Source of the DNA: Candidatus Aminicenantota bacterium
Lineage (GTDB): Bacteria; Acidobacteriota; UBA4820; DSQY01
Length of the DNA stretch: 16,290 nt
Direction: 5' to 3'
Assembly (NCBI GenBank): GCA_027365515.1
Contig: DAHXMK010000284.1
Coordinates: 1 to 16,290 of the forward strand
Shown: positions 1-6,527 of the stretch, one piece after another
How the letters are laid out: the number at the start of each line of letters is the position of its first letter
Position numbering within the stretch: the first letter of the stretch is position 1
The notes under the pieces: generated by a model
The model's database searches: none
Seen by the model: only the letters and a program-made list of their open reading frames with translations
What the model was told of the DNA's origin: nothing
Position numbers and translations under genes: made by a program

Positions 1-46
1 TGAACTCCTCGACCCGCCTGGTCAGCGTGTTGGTGAGCCGGATCAA
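1..46 (-). CDS. cysS: Cysteinyl-tRNA synthetase, N-terminal fragment (runs off the left edge)
   Basis: The minus strand from base 46 reads a TTG start followed by IRLTNTLTRRVEEF, which resembles the conserved opening of bacterial cysteinyl-tRNA synthetase (the '.NTLTR..EEF' stretch just before the catalytic domain). This cytosolic enzyme charges tRNA-Cys. A GGAGAGG ribosome-binding site lies just upstream, inside the last codons of the DAHP synthase gene, and the TTG overlaps that gene's TGA stop (TTGA), so the two are probably translationally coupled. Only 15 codons are visible, so the call rests on one short motif. The unusual TTG start is supported by its SD and by the absence of an in-frame ATG in the visible part. 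Confidence 0.66.
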   Translation of the reverse strand, partial: MIRLTNTLTRRVEEF

Positions 47-1062
47 GATTCCTCTCCTAATGACTTGCCCGCCACCGGCAGGATGCGTTCGAGGTCGGCC
101 TTGAGCGCCATCAGCTCCCGTGGAAGGAGCGCCTGCGGCCCGTCCGAAAGCGCTCTCGCCGGGTCGGGGTGAATTTCGAGCATGAGCCCGTCGGCTCCGG
201 CCGCGGCCGCCGCCCTGGCCATGGGAAGGACCAATTCGCGCCGCCCCGCGGCGTGCGAAGGATCAACGAGAACTGGCAGGTGTGTCATCTGTTTCAAGAG
301 GACGACCGAGCCCAGGTCGAGCGTGTGCCTGAGCGCCGGGTCAAAGGAGCGCACTCCCCGCTCGCAGAGCATGACGCGCGAGTTGCCTCCGGCGAGGACG
401 TACTCAGCCGCGAGAAGAAACTCCTCCCTGGTCGCCGCCAGGCCGCGCTTCAAGAGGACGGGCTTGGCCTGCTTTCCAAGTTCTTTCAGGAGGGGGAAAT
501 TCTGCATGTTTCTGCTGCCCACCTGTAGGATGTCGGCGATCTCCCCGACCGCCGGAAGGTCCTGCCGGTCGAGCACTTCGCTCATCATCAGAAGCCCGTG
601 AGCGTCCGCGGCCTTCCTGTGAATCATCAGCCCTTCGGCGCCGAGCCCCTGAAACGAGTAGGGGCTCGTCCTCGGCTTGAACGAACCGCCTCTCAGCACG
701 GCGGCTCCGGCGGCCTTCGCCGCTTTGGCGCAAATCTCCATCTGCTCCTTCGATTCGACGGCGCATGGGCCGGCGGCCAGCAGGAACATCTTTCCGCCGA
801 CGATCGTATTGCCCAGCTTGAGCTCGGTTGGATCCGGATGGAGCGCCCGCGACGCGAGCAGGTATCCGTCGCCAGGCAAAAGGGCGCGCTCGACTCCCGG
901 CAGCCCAGCGCACTCATCAATTGGAGGCACCGAGCCGTGAAGCGACCAGACCTCGCGCCCGCCGTGGTTCTCGACTCTGTAAACCGCGCCGGTGGCGTCG
1001 AGCCGCGCCTTGAGCGCCGCTCGCTCTTCTTCGCCGGCCGAGAGTTTAAGAACGAGGAGCAT
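43..1062 (-). CDS. aroF: 3-deoxy-7-phosphoheptulonate (DAHP) synthase, type I-beta, with N-terminal ferredoxin-like regulatory domain
   Basis: Condenses phosphoenolpyruvate and erythrose 4-phosphate to DAHP, the first step of aromatic amino acid synthesis, in the cytosol. Counting from the ATG at 1062 the protein has 339 residues, the size of the I-beta enzymes that carry a small N-terminal ferredoxin-like domain (about residues 1-75) before the TIM barrel. In such enzymes that domain mediates feedback inhibition by Tyr or Phe. Visible motifs are GPC (Cys100), KPRTSPYSFQG (129-139), the QVGSRNMQNFPLL stretch (180-192) and DPSHAAGRR (267-275, His270). Cys100, His270, Glu296 and Asp307 fit the four metal-ligand positions of the family. 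An upstream in-frame TTG at 1074 is possible, but the ATG at 1062 has a GGGAGG site (1067-1072) at good spacing. The 3' end overlaps the cysS start. Confidence 0.95.
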   Translation of the reverse strand: MLLVLKLSAGEEERAALKARLDATGAVYRVENHGGREVWSLHGSVPPIDECAGLPGVERALLPGDGYLLASRALHPDPTELKLGNTIVGGKMFLLAAGPCAVESKEQMEICAKAAKAAGAAVLRGGSFKPRTSPYSFQGLGAEGLMIHRKAADAHGLLMMSEVLDRQDLPAVGEIADILQVGSRNMQNFPLLKELGKQAKPVLLKRGLAATREEFLLAAEYVLAGGNSRVMLCERGVRSFDPALRHTLDLGSVVLLKQMTHLPVLVDPSHAAGRRELVLPMARAAAAAGADGLMLEIHPDPARALSDGPQALLPRELMALKADLERILPVAGKSLGEES

Positions 1063-1082
1063 CTCGCCTCCCAAAGCAAATT

Positions 1083-1112
1083 ATTCTATCTCATCTGGCC
1101 GCCAAGGCGCAA
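1083..1112 (-). promoter_or_regulatory. Probable sigma-70-type promoter for the DAHP synthase gene
   Basis: On the minus strand, TTGCGC (1107-1112) is followed after 18 bases by TAGAAT (1083-1088), a five-of-six match to the -10 consensus. Transcription would start near 1076, giving a leader of about 14 nt that still contains the GGGAGG ribosome-binding site. The -35 is poor (three of six). Support comes from the same arrangement ahead of two other genes in this window. Confidence 0.42.
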
Positions 1113-1139
1113 AGAGCCGCTGGAGGATAACCGGCGGGC

Positions 1140-1168
1140 TTGACCAAAGAACAACGGCGGGATAAGCT
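1140..1168 (+). promoter_or_regulatory. Probable sigma-70-type promoter for the mla operon
   Basis: TTGACC (1140-1145), a 17-base spacer and TAAGCT (1163-1168). The -35 is five of six to consensus; the -10 keeps the TAnnnT core. The -10 ends 21 bases before the mlaE ATG, so the leader would be very short and consist largely of the GGGAGGA site at 1174-1180. No other promoter-like sequence stands out in the spacer between the divergent genes. Confidence 0.4.
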
Positions 1169-1188
1169 TTTAAGGGAGGAGCGACCGG

Positions 1189-1953
1189 ATGAATCTCCGC
1201 TCGACCCGCTTGGGAAGAGGGATCGAATATCTGGGAGGAATGACCCTGCTGACGGCGAGGACGGCCAAGGCGCTCTTCTCGCCGCCGTGGGAGTGGAACC
1301 TCGTTATCTACCAGATGAATCTCCTGGGTGTCCAGTCGCTCTCGATAGTTCTTATTACGGCCGTTTTCATCGGGATGGTGCTCGCCCTTCAGACGGCTTA
1401 CGCGCTCCAGGCTTTCGGCGCGAAGCTTTACGTAGGCGAAGTCGTGGCCATATCAATGGTCCGGGAGCTTGGCCCAGTCCTCATTTCGCTGATGGTCGGA
1501 GGCCGGGTCGGGGCGGGCATCACGGCCGAGATCGGTTCCATGAAGGTGACCGAGCAGATAGACGCGCTGAGGGCGATGGGGGCTGACCCGGTCAGAAAGC
1601 TCGTCGTGCCGAGGTTTCTCGCCTTCTTTCTGATGCTGCCGACGCTGGTGCTGATCGCGGACGCCATGGGCATCGTCGGCGGCTGGATAATCTCCACCTT
1701 CCAGCTCCAGATCGCCGGACGCTTCTACATCAACCACGCTTTCAGGCTGATGAAGTTCCACGACATATTCTCCGGGCTCGGCAAGACCTTCGTCTTCGCC
1801 GCGCTCATCGTGCTGATCGGGTGTTACAACGGGATGAAAACGGAGGGCGGCGCCGACGGCGTCGGCCGCTCCACGACCGACACGGTCGTCTTCAGCTCGA
1901 TCATCATCCTGATCTCGAACTTCTTCCTGACGAAGCTCTTTCTGGTCTTCTGA
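1189..1953 (+). CDS. mlaE: MlaE-family ABC transporter permease (lipid transport)
   Basis: Inner-membrane permease of an MCE/Mla-type transporter that moves phospholipids or related lipids between inner and outer membranes. The 254-residue length is typical. The family signature is clear at residues 105-127 (GRVGAGITAEIGSM then KVTEQIDAL), followed by the RAMGADPV stretch; this segment contacts the ATPase in the family. Hydrophobic segments lie at about 46-70, 95-105, 143-170 and near the C-terminus, with an amphipathic N-terminal helix. The ATG start has a GGGAGGA site 8 bases upstream. It is the first gene of an operon with mlaF (1-base gap) and an MCE protein. No mlaB, mlaC or mlaA is present; their absence beside mlaEFD is common outside proteobacteria. 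Confidence 0.94.
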   Translation: MNLRSTRLGRGIEYLGGMTLLTARTAKALFSPPWEWNLVIYQMNLLGVQSLSIVLITAVFIGMVLALQTAYALQAFGAKLYVGEVVAISMVRELGPVLISLMVGGRVGAGITAEIGSMKVTEQIDALRAMGADPVRKLVVPRFLAFFLMLPTLVLIADAMGIVGGWIISTFQLQIAGRFYINHAFRLMKFHDIFSGLGKTFVFAALIVLIGCYNGMKTEGGADGVGRSTTDTVVFSSIIILISNFFLTKLFLVF

Positions 1954-1954
1954 C

Positions 1955-2708
1955 ATGCAGCCGTTCATAGAGTACAAGGGCGTGCGAAAGTCTTTCGGAA
2001 ACAACGAGGTCCTCAAGGGGATTGACCTGTCCGTGGCGCAGGGCGAGTCGCTCGTGATACTCGGCGGCTCCGGCTCGGGGAAGTCGGTGCTTCTCAAGCT
2101 GACGATCGGCCTCATGGAGGCGGACGTAGGCTCGCTCCACGTCGAGGGCCAGGAGGTGACCTCCTTCACGGAGGCCCAGTGGATGGATGTCCGAAAGAGG
2201 ATAACCTACGTCTTCCAGTGGGGGGGCGCTCTTCGACTCGATGACCGTCTTTGACAACGTGGCGTTCCCGTTGAGGGAGCAGCGCCTCTGCGGCGAGGAT
2301 GAGGTGAAGCGGCGGGTCATGGAGAAGCTGGCGGTCGTCGGCCTCCAGGGCACCGAGGGCCTCGCCCCCGCCGACCTTTCCGGCGGGATGCGCAAGCGCG
2401 TCGCGCTGGCAAGGGCCATCGTGGCCGAGCCCAGGTGCATTCTTTACGACGAGCCGACCTCCGGACTCGACCCGGTCACGGCGGACACGATCAACCGGTT
2501 GATCATCAGGCTTCAAAAAATGCTTGGCGTGACATCAGTTGTTGTCACGCATGATATACAATCAATGTTCAGGGTTGGGGACCGCGTGGCCTTTCTGTAC
2601 GAGGGCCGCATGGCCTTCGTTGGCACGCCCGAGGAAGCCCGCCGAACGGATCATCCCGTACTGCGCGGCTTCATAGAGGGAAGGAGCCTCGATGAACGAG
2701 AACCGTGA
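1955..2708 (+). pseudogene. mlaF: MlaF-family ABC transporter ATPase, interrupted by a +1 frameshift
   Basis: ATP-binding subunit that would energise MlaE. Read continuously it is two fragments: residues 1-99 (1955-2254, stopping early) and an overlapping frame that continues to 2708. Removing one G from the G7 run at 2220-2226 restores a 250-residue ORF reading YVFQWGALFDSMTVFDN across the junction, exactly the family's Q-loop region. In the corrected protein, Walker A is GGSGSGKS (37-44), the Q-loop Gln is 88, the signature LSGGMRKR starts at 141, Walker B CILYDEP is 161-167 and the H-loop His is about 199. The LSGGM variant is characteristic of MlaF. All catalytic motifs are intact, so decay is recent or the extra G is a sequencing error. 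It starts one base after the mlaE stop and overlaps the MCE gene by 17 bases. Confidence 0.9.
2220..2226 (+). other. G7 homopolymer at the mlaF frameshift
   Basis: Seven consecutive G residues follow CAGT. Six would keep the mlaF frame; the seventh shifts it and leads to a TGA at 2252-2254. The total length 1955-2708 is one base more than a multiple of three, consistent with a single insertion. Confidence 0.9.
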
Positions 2709-3837
2709 AGGAGTGCTGTTCCGTATCGGCGTGGTCGCGGCGCTCGCCCTTCTCGTGGCGGCGCTCGCGATAGTTGGCATTACGAGCCGCCAGAAGCTCT
2801 TCGAGCGGAAAGTTGACTACTACAGCCTCTTTCCGGACGCGGCGGGATTGAAGGAAGGCAGCGGCGTCTGGTTCCAGGGGGTCGAGGTGGGCTACGTCTC
2901 GCGGCTCCAATTCAGCAGCAACCCGGAGTCTCCGAAGGTCGTGGTCCGTTACAAGATAAGCGCCAATCTCGTTCCAAGAATCAGGTCCGACACCAAAGCC
3001 TCCATCAAGAGCCTGGGGCTCTTGGGCGACAAGTACCTCGCGCTGATCACTCCTCAGAAGGAGAACCCTGCGGCGGAGAACATCCTGCCCGACCACGAGA
3101 TTCCAATTGACCCGGCCATCAACCTCGAGGCGCTGGGCCGAGGCGCGCAGGACGTGATCCAGGGCGTCCAGGACCTGAGCGACAACTTGAACAAGCTGCT
3201 TACCAACATCAACGAGGGCAACGGAGTAGTGGCGCGGCTCCTGAGGGACCCGCAGCTGGGGCAGGAGACGGTCAACCAGATAAGCAGCATCGCCAAGAGC
3301 CTCGACACCGTCAGCAAAGCGATTGCGAACGGCGACAGCTTCGCCGGAAAGATGCTGGCCGACAGGGCGTACGGCGAAAAGACGGCGGAGAATTTCTCGG
3401 AGTCGCTCAGCCGTCTCAACGAGATTCTGGCCGACATACAGGCGGGGCGGGGCGGAGCCGGAGCACTCATCTCCAAGAAGGGGCAGGGCGAAGCGATGGT
3501 CGCCAACCTGGCGCGCGCTTCGGAGGGGCTCGCGAAAGTGGCCGACTCGCTCCAGAAGCCGGGGACCTTGGGCAATAAGCTCCTGATGGACGACCAGTAC
3601 GGCGAACGAGTGGCACAGAACCTCCTGAGCATGAGCGATTCGATGGCTTCAATACTAAAGAAGATAGACAACGGACAAGGGACGCTCGGGGCGCTCGTCA
3701 ACGACAGGTCGGTCTACGACACTCTTTCGGCGGTGGCGGATGGCATCAGGAAGTCAACGCTCGTGCAGTGGTACCTCCGTAAGAAAGCGGAGGACGCGGC
3801 CAAGGATGCCAAGGCGCAGGAGAAACAGCAGCCATGA
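2692..3837 (+). CDS. MCE-domain (MlaD-type) lipid-binding protein with a repetitive C-terminal tail
   Basis: Substrate-binding component of the Mla transporter, anchored in the inner membrane and facing the periplasm. Residues 9-30 form a transmembrane segment. Residues 38-121 are an MCE domain, with the FPDAAGLKEGSGVWFQGVEVG opening split here as FPDAAGLKEGS and GVWFQGVEVG, and SLGLLGDKYLALI near its end. Family members form hexameric rings with a lipid pore. The remaining 250 residues are a helical tail with five copies of a roughly 38-residue unit, each carrying a Gly-rich turn followed by a hydrophobic pair (184, 222, 260, 298, 336). The C-terminus is charged (AEDAAKDAKAQEKQQ). At 381 residues it is much longer than E. 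coli MlaD, as is usual for operons of this kind. The ATG has an AAGGAG site at 2681-2686 and overlaps mlaF; the stop overlaps the next ATG. Confidence 0.93.
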   Translation: MNENREGVLFRIGVVAALALLVAALAIVGITSRQKLFERKVDYYSLFPDAAGLKEGSGVWFQGVEVGYVSRLQFSSNPESPKVVVRYKISANLVPRIRSDTKASIKSLGLLGDKYLALITPQKENPAAENILPDHEIPIDPAINLEALGRGAQDVIQGVQDLSDNLNKLLTNINEGNGVVARLLRDPQLGQETVNQISSIAKSLDTVSKAIANGDSFAGKMLADRAYGEKTAENFSESLSRLNEILADIQAGRGGAGALISKKGQGEAMVANLARASEGLAKVADSLQKPGTLGNKLLMDDQYGERVAQNLLSMSDSMASILKKIDNGQGTLGALVNDRSVYDTLSAVADGIRKSTLVQWYLRKKAEDAAKDAKAQEKQQP

Positions 3838-4784
3838 AGGTTCTCGTCACCGGCGCCGCTGGCTTCATAGGGTCGCACCTTTGCGACGCGCTTCTGGCTT
3901 CCGGCCACGAAGTCACCGGGGTTGACAACTTCGACCCGTACTACGGCAGGGAGATCAAGGAGCGCAACATCGAGGCGGCGGCGAGGTCAAGCTCCTTCAC
4001 GTTCATAGAAGGTGACTTGCGGAACGCCGATTTCGCTGGCGCTTTGATCGGAAAAGGGTTCGATGCAGTGGCTCATCTTGCCGGGCGAGGCGGGGTCCGC
4101 CGTTCGATCGCGGAGCCGCGGGCTTACGCGGAGCTGAACTACCTGGCTACCTTGAACCTTCTGGAAGCTATGAGGGAACAAAAGGCGAAAAAGCTGGTCT
4201 TCGCCTCCACGTCGAGCGTCTATGGCGGCAGGAACACCGCGCCGTTCCGCGAGGACGACCCGGCTTCGAGGCCGCTCTCGCCTTATGCCGCCACGAAGCT
4301 TGCCTGCGAGGCGCTCTGCCACGCCTACCACCACCTCCATGGGCTTGACATCTGGGCGCTGAGGTTCTTCACCGTGTATGGCCCGAGGCAGCGGCCGGAC
4401 ATGGCGATCCACAAGTTCGTCAAGAGAATCGAGTCCGGCGAACCCATAGAACGGTTTGGCGACGGATCGGCCCAGCGCGACTACACTTACGTTTCGGACA
4501 TAGTGGATGGCGTAAAGCGAGCGCTGGAGCGGGTTTCCGGCTACGAGATAATCAACATCGGAGGGGCCCGGACCACGCCGTTGTCGCGGCTGATCTCGGC
4601 GATTGAAGATGTTCTGGGCAAGAAAGCGATCATAGTGGAAAAACCGATGCAGCCTGGCGACGTGCCGCTCACGTCGGCCGACGTCACGAAAGCGGCGCGG
4701 CTTCTCGACTTTTCGCCCTCCGTCCCGCTCATGGAGGGCCTGAGAGAGTTCGCCGGCTGGTACAGGAAGGAGAACGGAGGATGA
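3834..4784 (+). CDS. NAD-dependent sugar epimerase, probably UDP-glucuronate 4-epimerase
   Basis: Extended short-chain dehydrogenase of 316 residues. The Rossmann motif GAAGFIG is at 7-13, the conserved SSVYG at 127-131, the catalytic YAATK at 151-155 (Tyr151, Lys155) and RFFTVYGPRQRPDM at 177-190. DNFDPYYGREIKERN (31-45) and the PDMA stretch resemble UDP-glucuronate 4-epimerases, which make UDP-galacturonate. The next gene makes UDP-glucuronate, the required substrate, and overlaps it by 4 bases (ATGA); it also overlaps the upstream MCE gene by 4 bases. UDP-glucose 4-epimerase or a related nucleotide-sugar dehydratase cannot be excluded from sequence alone. The product probably feeds surface polysaccharide or lipid A decoration. 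Confidence 0.83.
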   Translation: MKVLVTGAAGFIGSHLCDALLASGHEVTGVDNFDPYYGREIKERNIEAAARSSSFTFIEGDLRNADFAGALIGKGFDAVAHLAGRGGVRRSIAEPRAYAELNYLATLNLLEAMREQKAKKLVFASTSSVYGGRNTAPFREDDPASRPLSPYAATKLACEALCHAYHHLHGLDIWALRFFTVYGPRQRPDMAIHKFVKRIESGEPIERFGDGSAQRDYTYVSDIVDGVKRALERVSGYEIINIGGARTTPLSRLISAIEDVLGKKAIIVEKPMQPGDVPLTSADVTKAARLLDFSPSVPLMEGLREFAGWYRKENGG

Positions 4785-6079
4785 AAGTCACCGTCATTGG
4801 AACCGGGTACGTCGGACTCGTCACCGGGACATGCCTCGCCCACTTCGGGCTTGACGTTACCTGCGCCGACATTGACAAGGAGAAGATCAAGAAACTCAAG
4901 GCCGGACAGTGTCCGATATACGAGCCCGGGCTTCTGGAGCTGATTCACAAGGGGGTCGCCGCCGGCAGGCTTCATTTCTCCGATCAGACCGAGGCGGCTA
5001 TCCCGGGGGCCGAGGTGATTTTTCTCGCCGTCGGCACTCCTCCGGCGCCGGACGGCAGCGCCGACATGACCTACGTTTTCGAGGCCGTCAAGACAATTTC
5101 CAAGTGCCACAAAGGCTATCAGGTGATCGTCACGAAGAGCACGGTGCCCGTCGGGACCGGCTCGAAAATAGAGGCGATCATGGCGAAGGAGCACTCAAAG
5201 GAAAGTTTCGCCGTCGCGAGCAATCCGGAGTTTCTCAGGGAGGGCTGCGCCGTCGGGGACTTCTTGAATCCGGACAGGATCGTTCTCGGCTGCGACGACC
5301 CTAAGGGGCTTGACGTCCTCTTGAAGCTCTACAAGCCGATGCGCGAGAACGACGCGCCCATCGTCGTCACCAACAGGGCCACGGCGGAGCTGATCAAATA
5401 CGCGAGCAACGGCTTCCTCGCCGTGAAAATAACTTTCATCAACGAAATCTCGAAGCTCTGCGAGGAGGTCGGGGCCGACGTGATGATGGTCTCGAAGGGC
5501 ATGGGGATGGACGGCAGGATCGGGCCAAAGTTCTTGCAGCCCGGCCCGGGGTACGGCGGCTCGTGCTTCCCCAAGGACACTAGGGCGCTTCTTGACGTCG
5601 CGAAGGCAAGCGGAGTCAAGTTGAAGGTGGTTGAAGCCGCGGTGGAGGCCAATGAAGATCAAGTGGAACGGGCCGTCGCCAAAATCAGCAAAGCGGCGGG
5701 CTCCTTGAAAGGGCTTCCAGTCGCCATGCTGGGCCTAGCGTTCAAAGGCGACACGGACGACGTGCGGGAGTCGCCGGCGTTGAAAATAGCCAAGCGGCTT
5801 ATAGAAGCCGGCGCGACGGTGCGCGCACACGATCCGGCCGCCGCGGACAACGCGACAAGGGAAGCGCCGGCGATAAAGGCTTTCCCAGATCCTTACGAGG
5901 CGGCAAGCGGAGCCAAGGCGCTGGTCATCGCGACGGAGTGGAACGAGTTCAAGAGCCTTGACTGGGAAAAGCTGAGGAAGGCCCTTTCCGCGCCAGTCGT
6001 CATAGACTTGAGGAACCTTTACAACCCTGAACAGCTTCGCGAAGCCGGCTTCACTTACATCAGCCTGGGAAGGCAATGA
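4781..6079 (+). CDS. ugd: UDP-glucose 6-dehydrogenase
   Basis: Oxidises UDP-glucose to UDP-glucuronate with two NAD+ in the cytosol. At 432 residues it has the usual length. The N-terminal NAD site is GTGYVGLVTG (7-16), with AVGTPPAPDG (83-92), KSTVPVGTG (119-127) and NPEFLREG (148-155). The central helix KYASNGFLAVKITFINE starts at 206, with Lys206 and Asn210. The catalytic cysteine is Cys262 in GPGYGGSCFPKDTRAL (255-270). The C-terminal domain has the expected LAFKGDTDDVRESPA stretch. The start overlaps the epimerase stop (ATGA), so the two are coupled and together could make UDP-GlcA and UDP-GalA. It is the last gene of the operon; no clear terminator follows. Confidence 0.95.
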   Translation: MKVTVIGTGYVGLVTGTCLAHFGLDVTCADIDKEKIKKLKAGQCPIYEPGLLELIHKGVAAGRLHFSDQTEAAIPGAEVIFLAVGTPPAPDGSADMTYVFEAVKTISKCHKGYQVIVTKSTVPVGTGSKIEAIMAKEHSKESFAVASNPEFLREGCAVGDFLNPDRIVLGCDDPKGLDVLLKLYKPMRENDAPIVVTNRATAELIKYASNGFLAVKITFINEISKLCEEVGADVMMVSKGMGMDGRIGPKFLQPGPGYGGSCFPKDTRALLDVAKASGVKLKVVEAAVEANEDQVERAVAKISKAAGSLKGLPVAMLGLAFKGDTDDVRESPALKIAKRLIEAGATVRAHDPAAADNATREAPAIKAFPDPYEAASGAKALVIATEWNEFKSLDWEKLRKALSAPVVIDLRNLYNPEQLREAGFTYISLGRQ

Positions 6080-6104
6080 ACAGTGCAAATACGAAGGTTG
6101 AATC

Positions 6105-6485
6105 ATGAAGGACGAGATGAAGGCGTGTGCCGAGCCTAGAGATTTGCGGATTCGTACGATGGAACTCGTGCTGCGCATCATACGAATTTATGCCAAGTTG
6201 CCGAAGACGACCGAAGCGCAGGTGCTTGGCAAGCAGGTCTTGCGTGCCGGTACGTCTGTCGGCGCAAATTACCGCGAGGCGAGCCGATCTCGCTCGAAAG
6301 CGGAGTTCGTGGCCAAGATTGGTGACTGTTTAAAAGAGCTTGACGAAACCGATTACTGGCTTGAGTTGCTCGCGGAATCTATAATTCCAGCCAAAGTAAA
6401 ATTGACAAGCCTTCGTAACGAATGCAATGAGCTCTTAGCGATTTTCACCGCCATTTCCAAGAAGGCAAAAGCCAATGCGTCATAA
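6105..6485 (+). CDS. Four-helix-bundle protein of the S23/intervening-sequence (IVP) family
   Basis: A 126-residue protein with the family pattern: an N-terminal helix, RAGTSVGANYREASRSRSK (67-85), an EFVAKIGDCLKELDET stretch and EALL-type helices after it. The family takes its name from proteins encoded within 23S rRNA intervening sequences, but most members, as here, lie in ordinary intergenic places and have no known enzymatic activity. The fold is shared with the Avd accessory protein of diversity-generating retroelements. The ribosome-binding site is weak and a second ATG lies at 6117. Base composition is less G+C-rich than the ugd gene just upstream. Heptamer-like ATGAAG sequences at its start and inverted copies about 460 bases downstream suggest a small inserted cassette between ugd and trmB. 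Confidence 0.86.
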   Translation: MKDEMKACAEPRDLRIRTMELVLRIIRIYAKLPKTTEAQVLGKQVLRAGTSVGANYREASRSRSKAEFVAKIGDCLKELDETDYWLELLAESIIPAKVKLTSLRNECNELLAIFTAISKKAKANAS

Positions 6486-6527
6486 CCTCTCGTTGATGCT
6501 TCGTTATTAGCCCGATGGAGTTTAAAG

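Noticed and set aside
404..913. 169-codon open frame inside the DAHP synthase gene (minus strand, other frame)
   Set aside because: It is Arg/Gly/Pro-rich shadow sequence with no family features, while the overlapping DAHP synthase has all its motifs.
1453..2169. Long minus-strand open frame opposite mlaE/mlaF
   Set aside because: It lies antisense to two clear Mla genes, lacks a convincing ribosome-binding site and has a composition typical of the complement of G+C-rich coding sequence.
2200..2260. Programmed ribosomal frameshift in mlaF
   Set aside because: Restoring the frame needs a base to be skipped within G7; there is no recognised slippery heptamer, stimulatory structure or stop-codon context, so error or mutation is simpler.
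6105..6485. Diversity-generating retroelement accessory (Avd) reading of the four-helix-bundle gene
   Set aside because: No reverse transcriptase, template repeat or variable repeat is present in the window; the plain S23/IVP family fits better.
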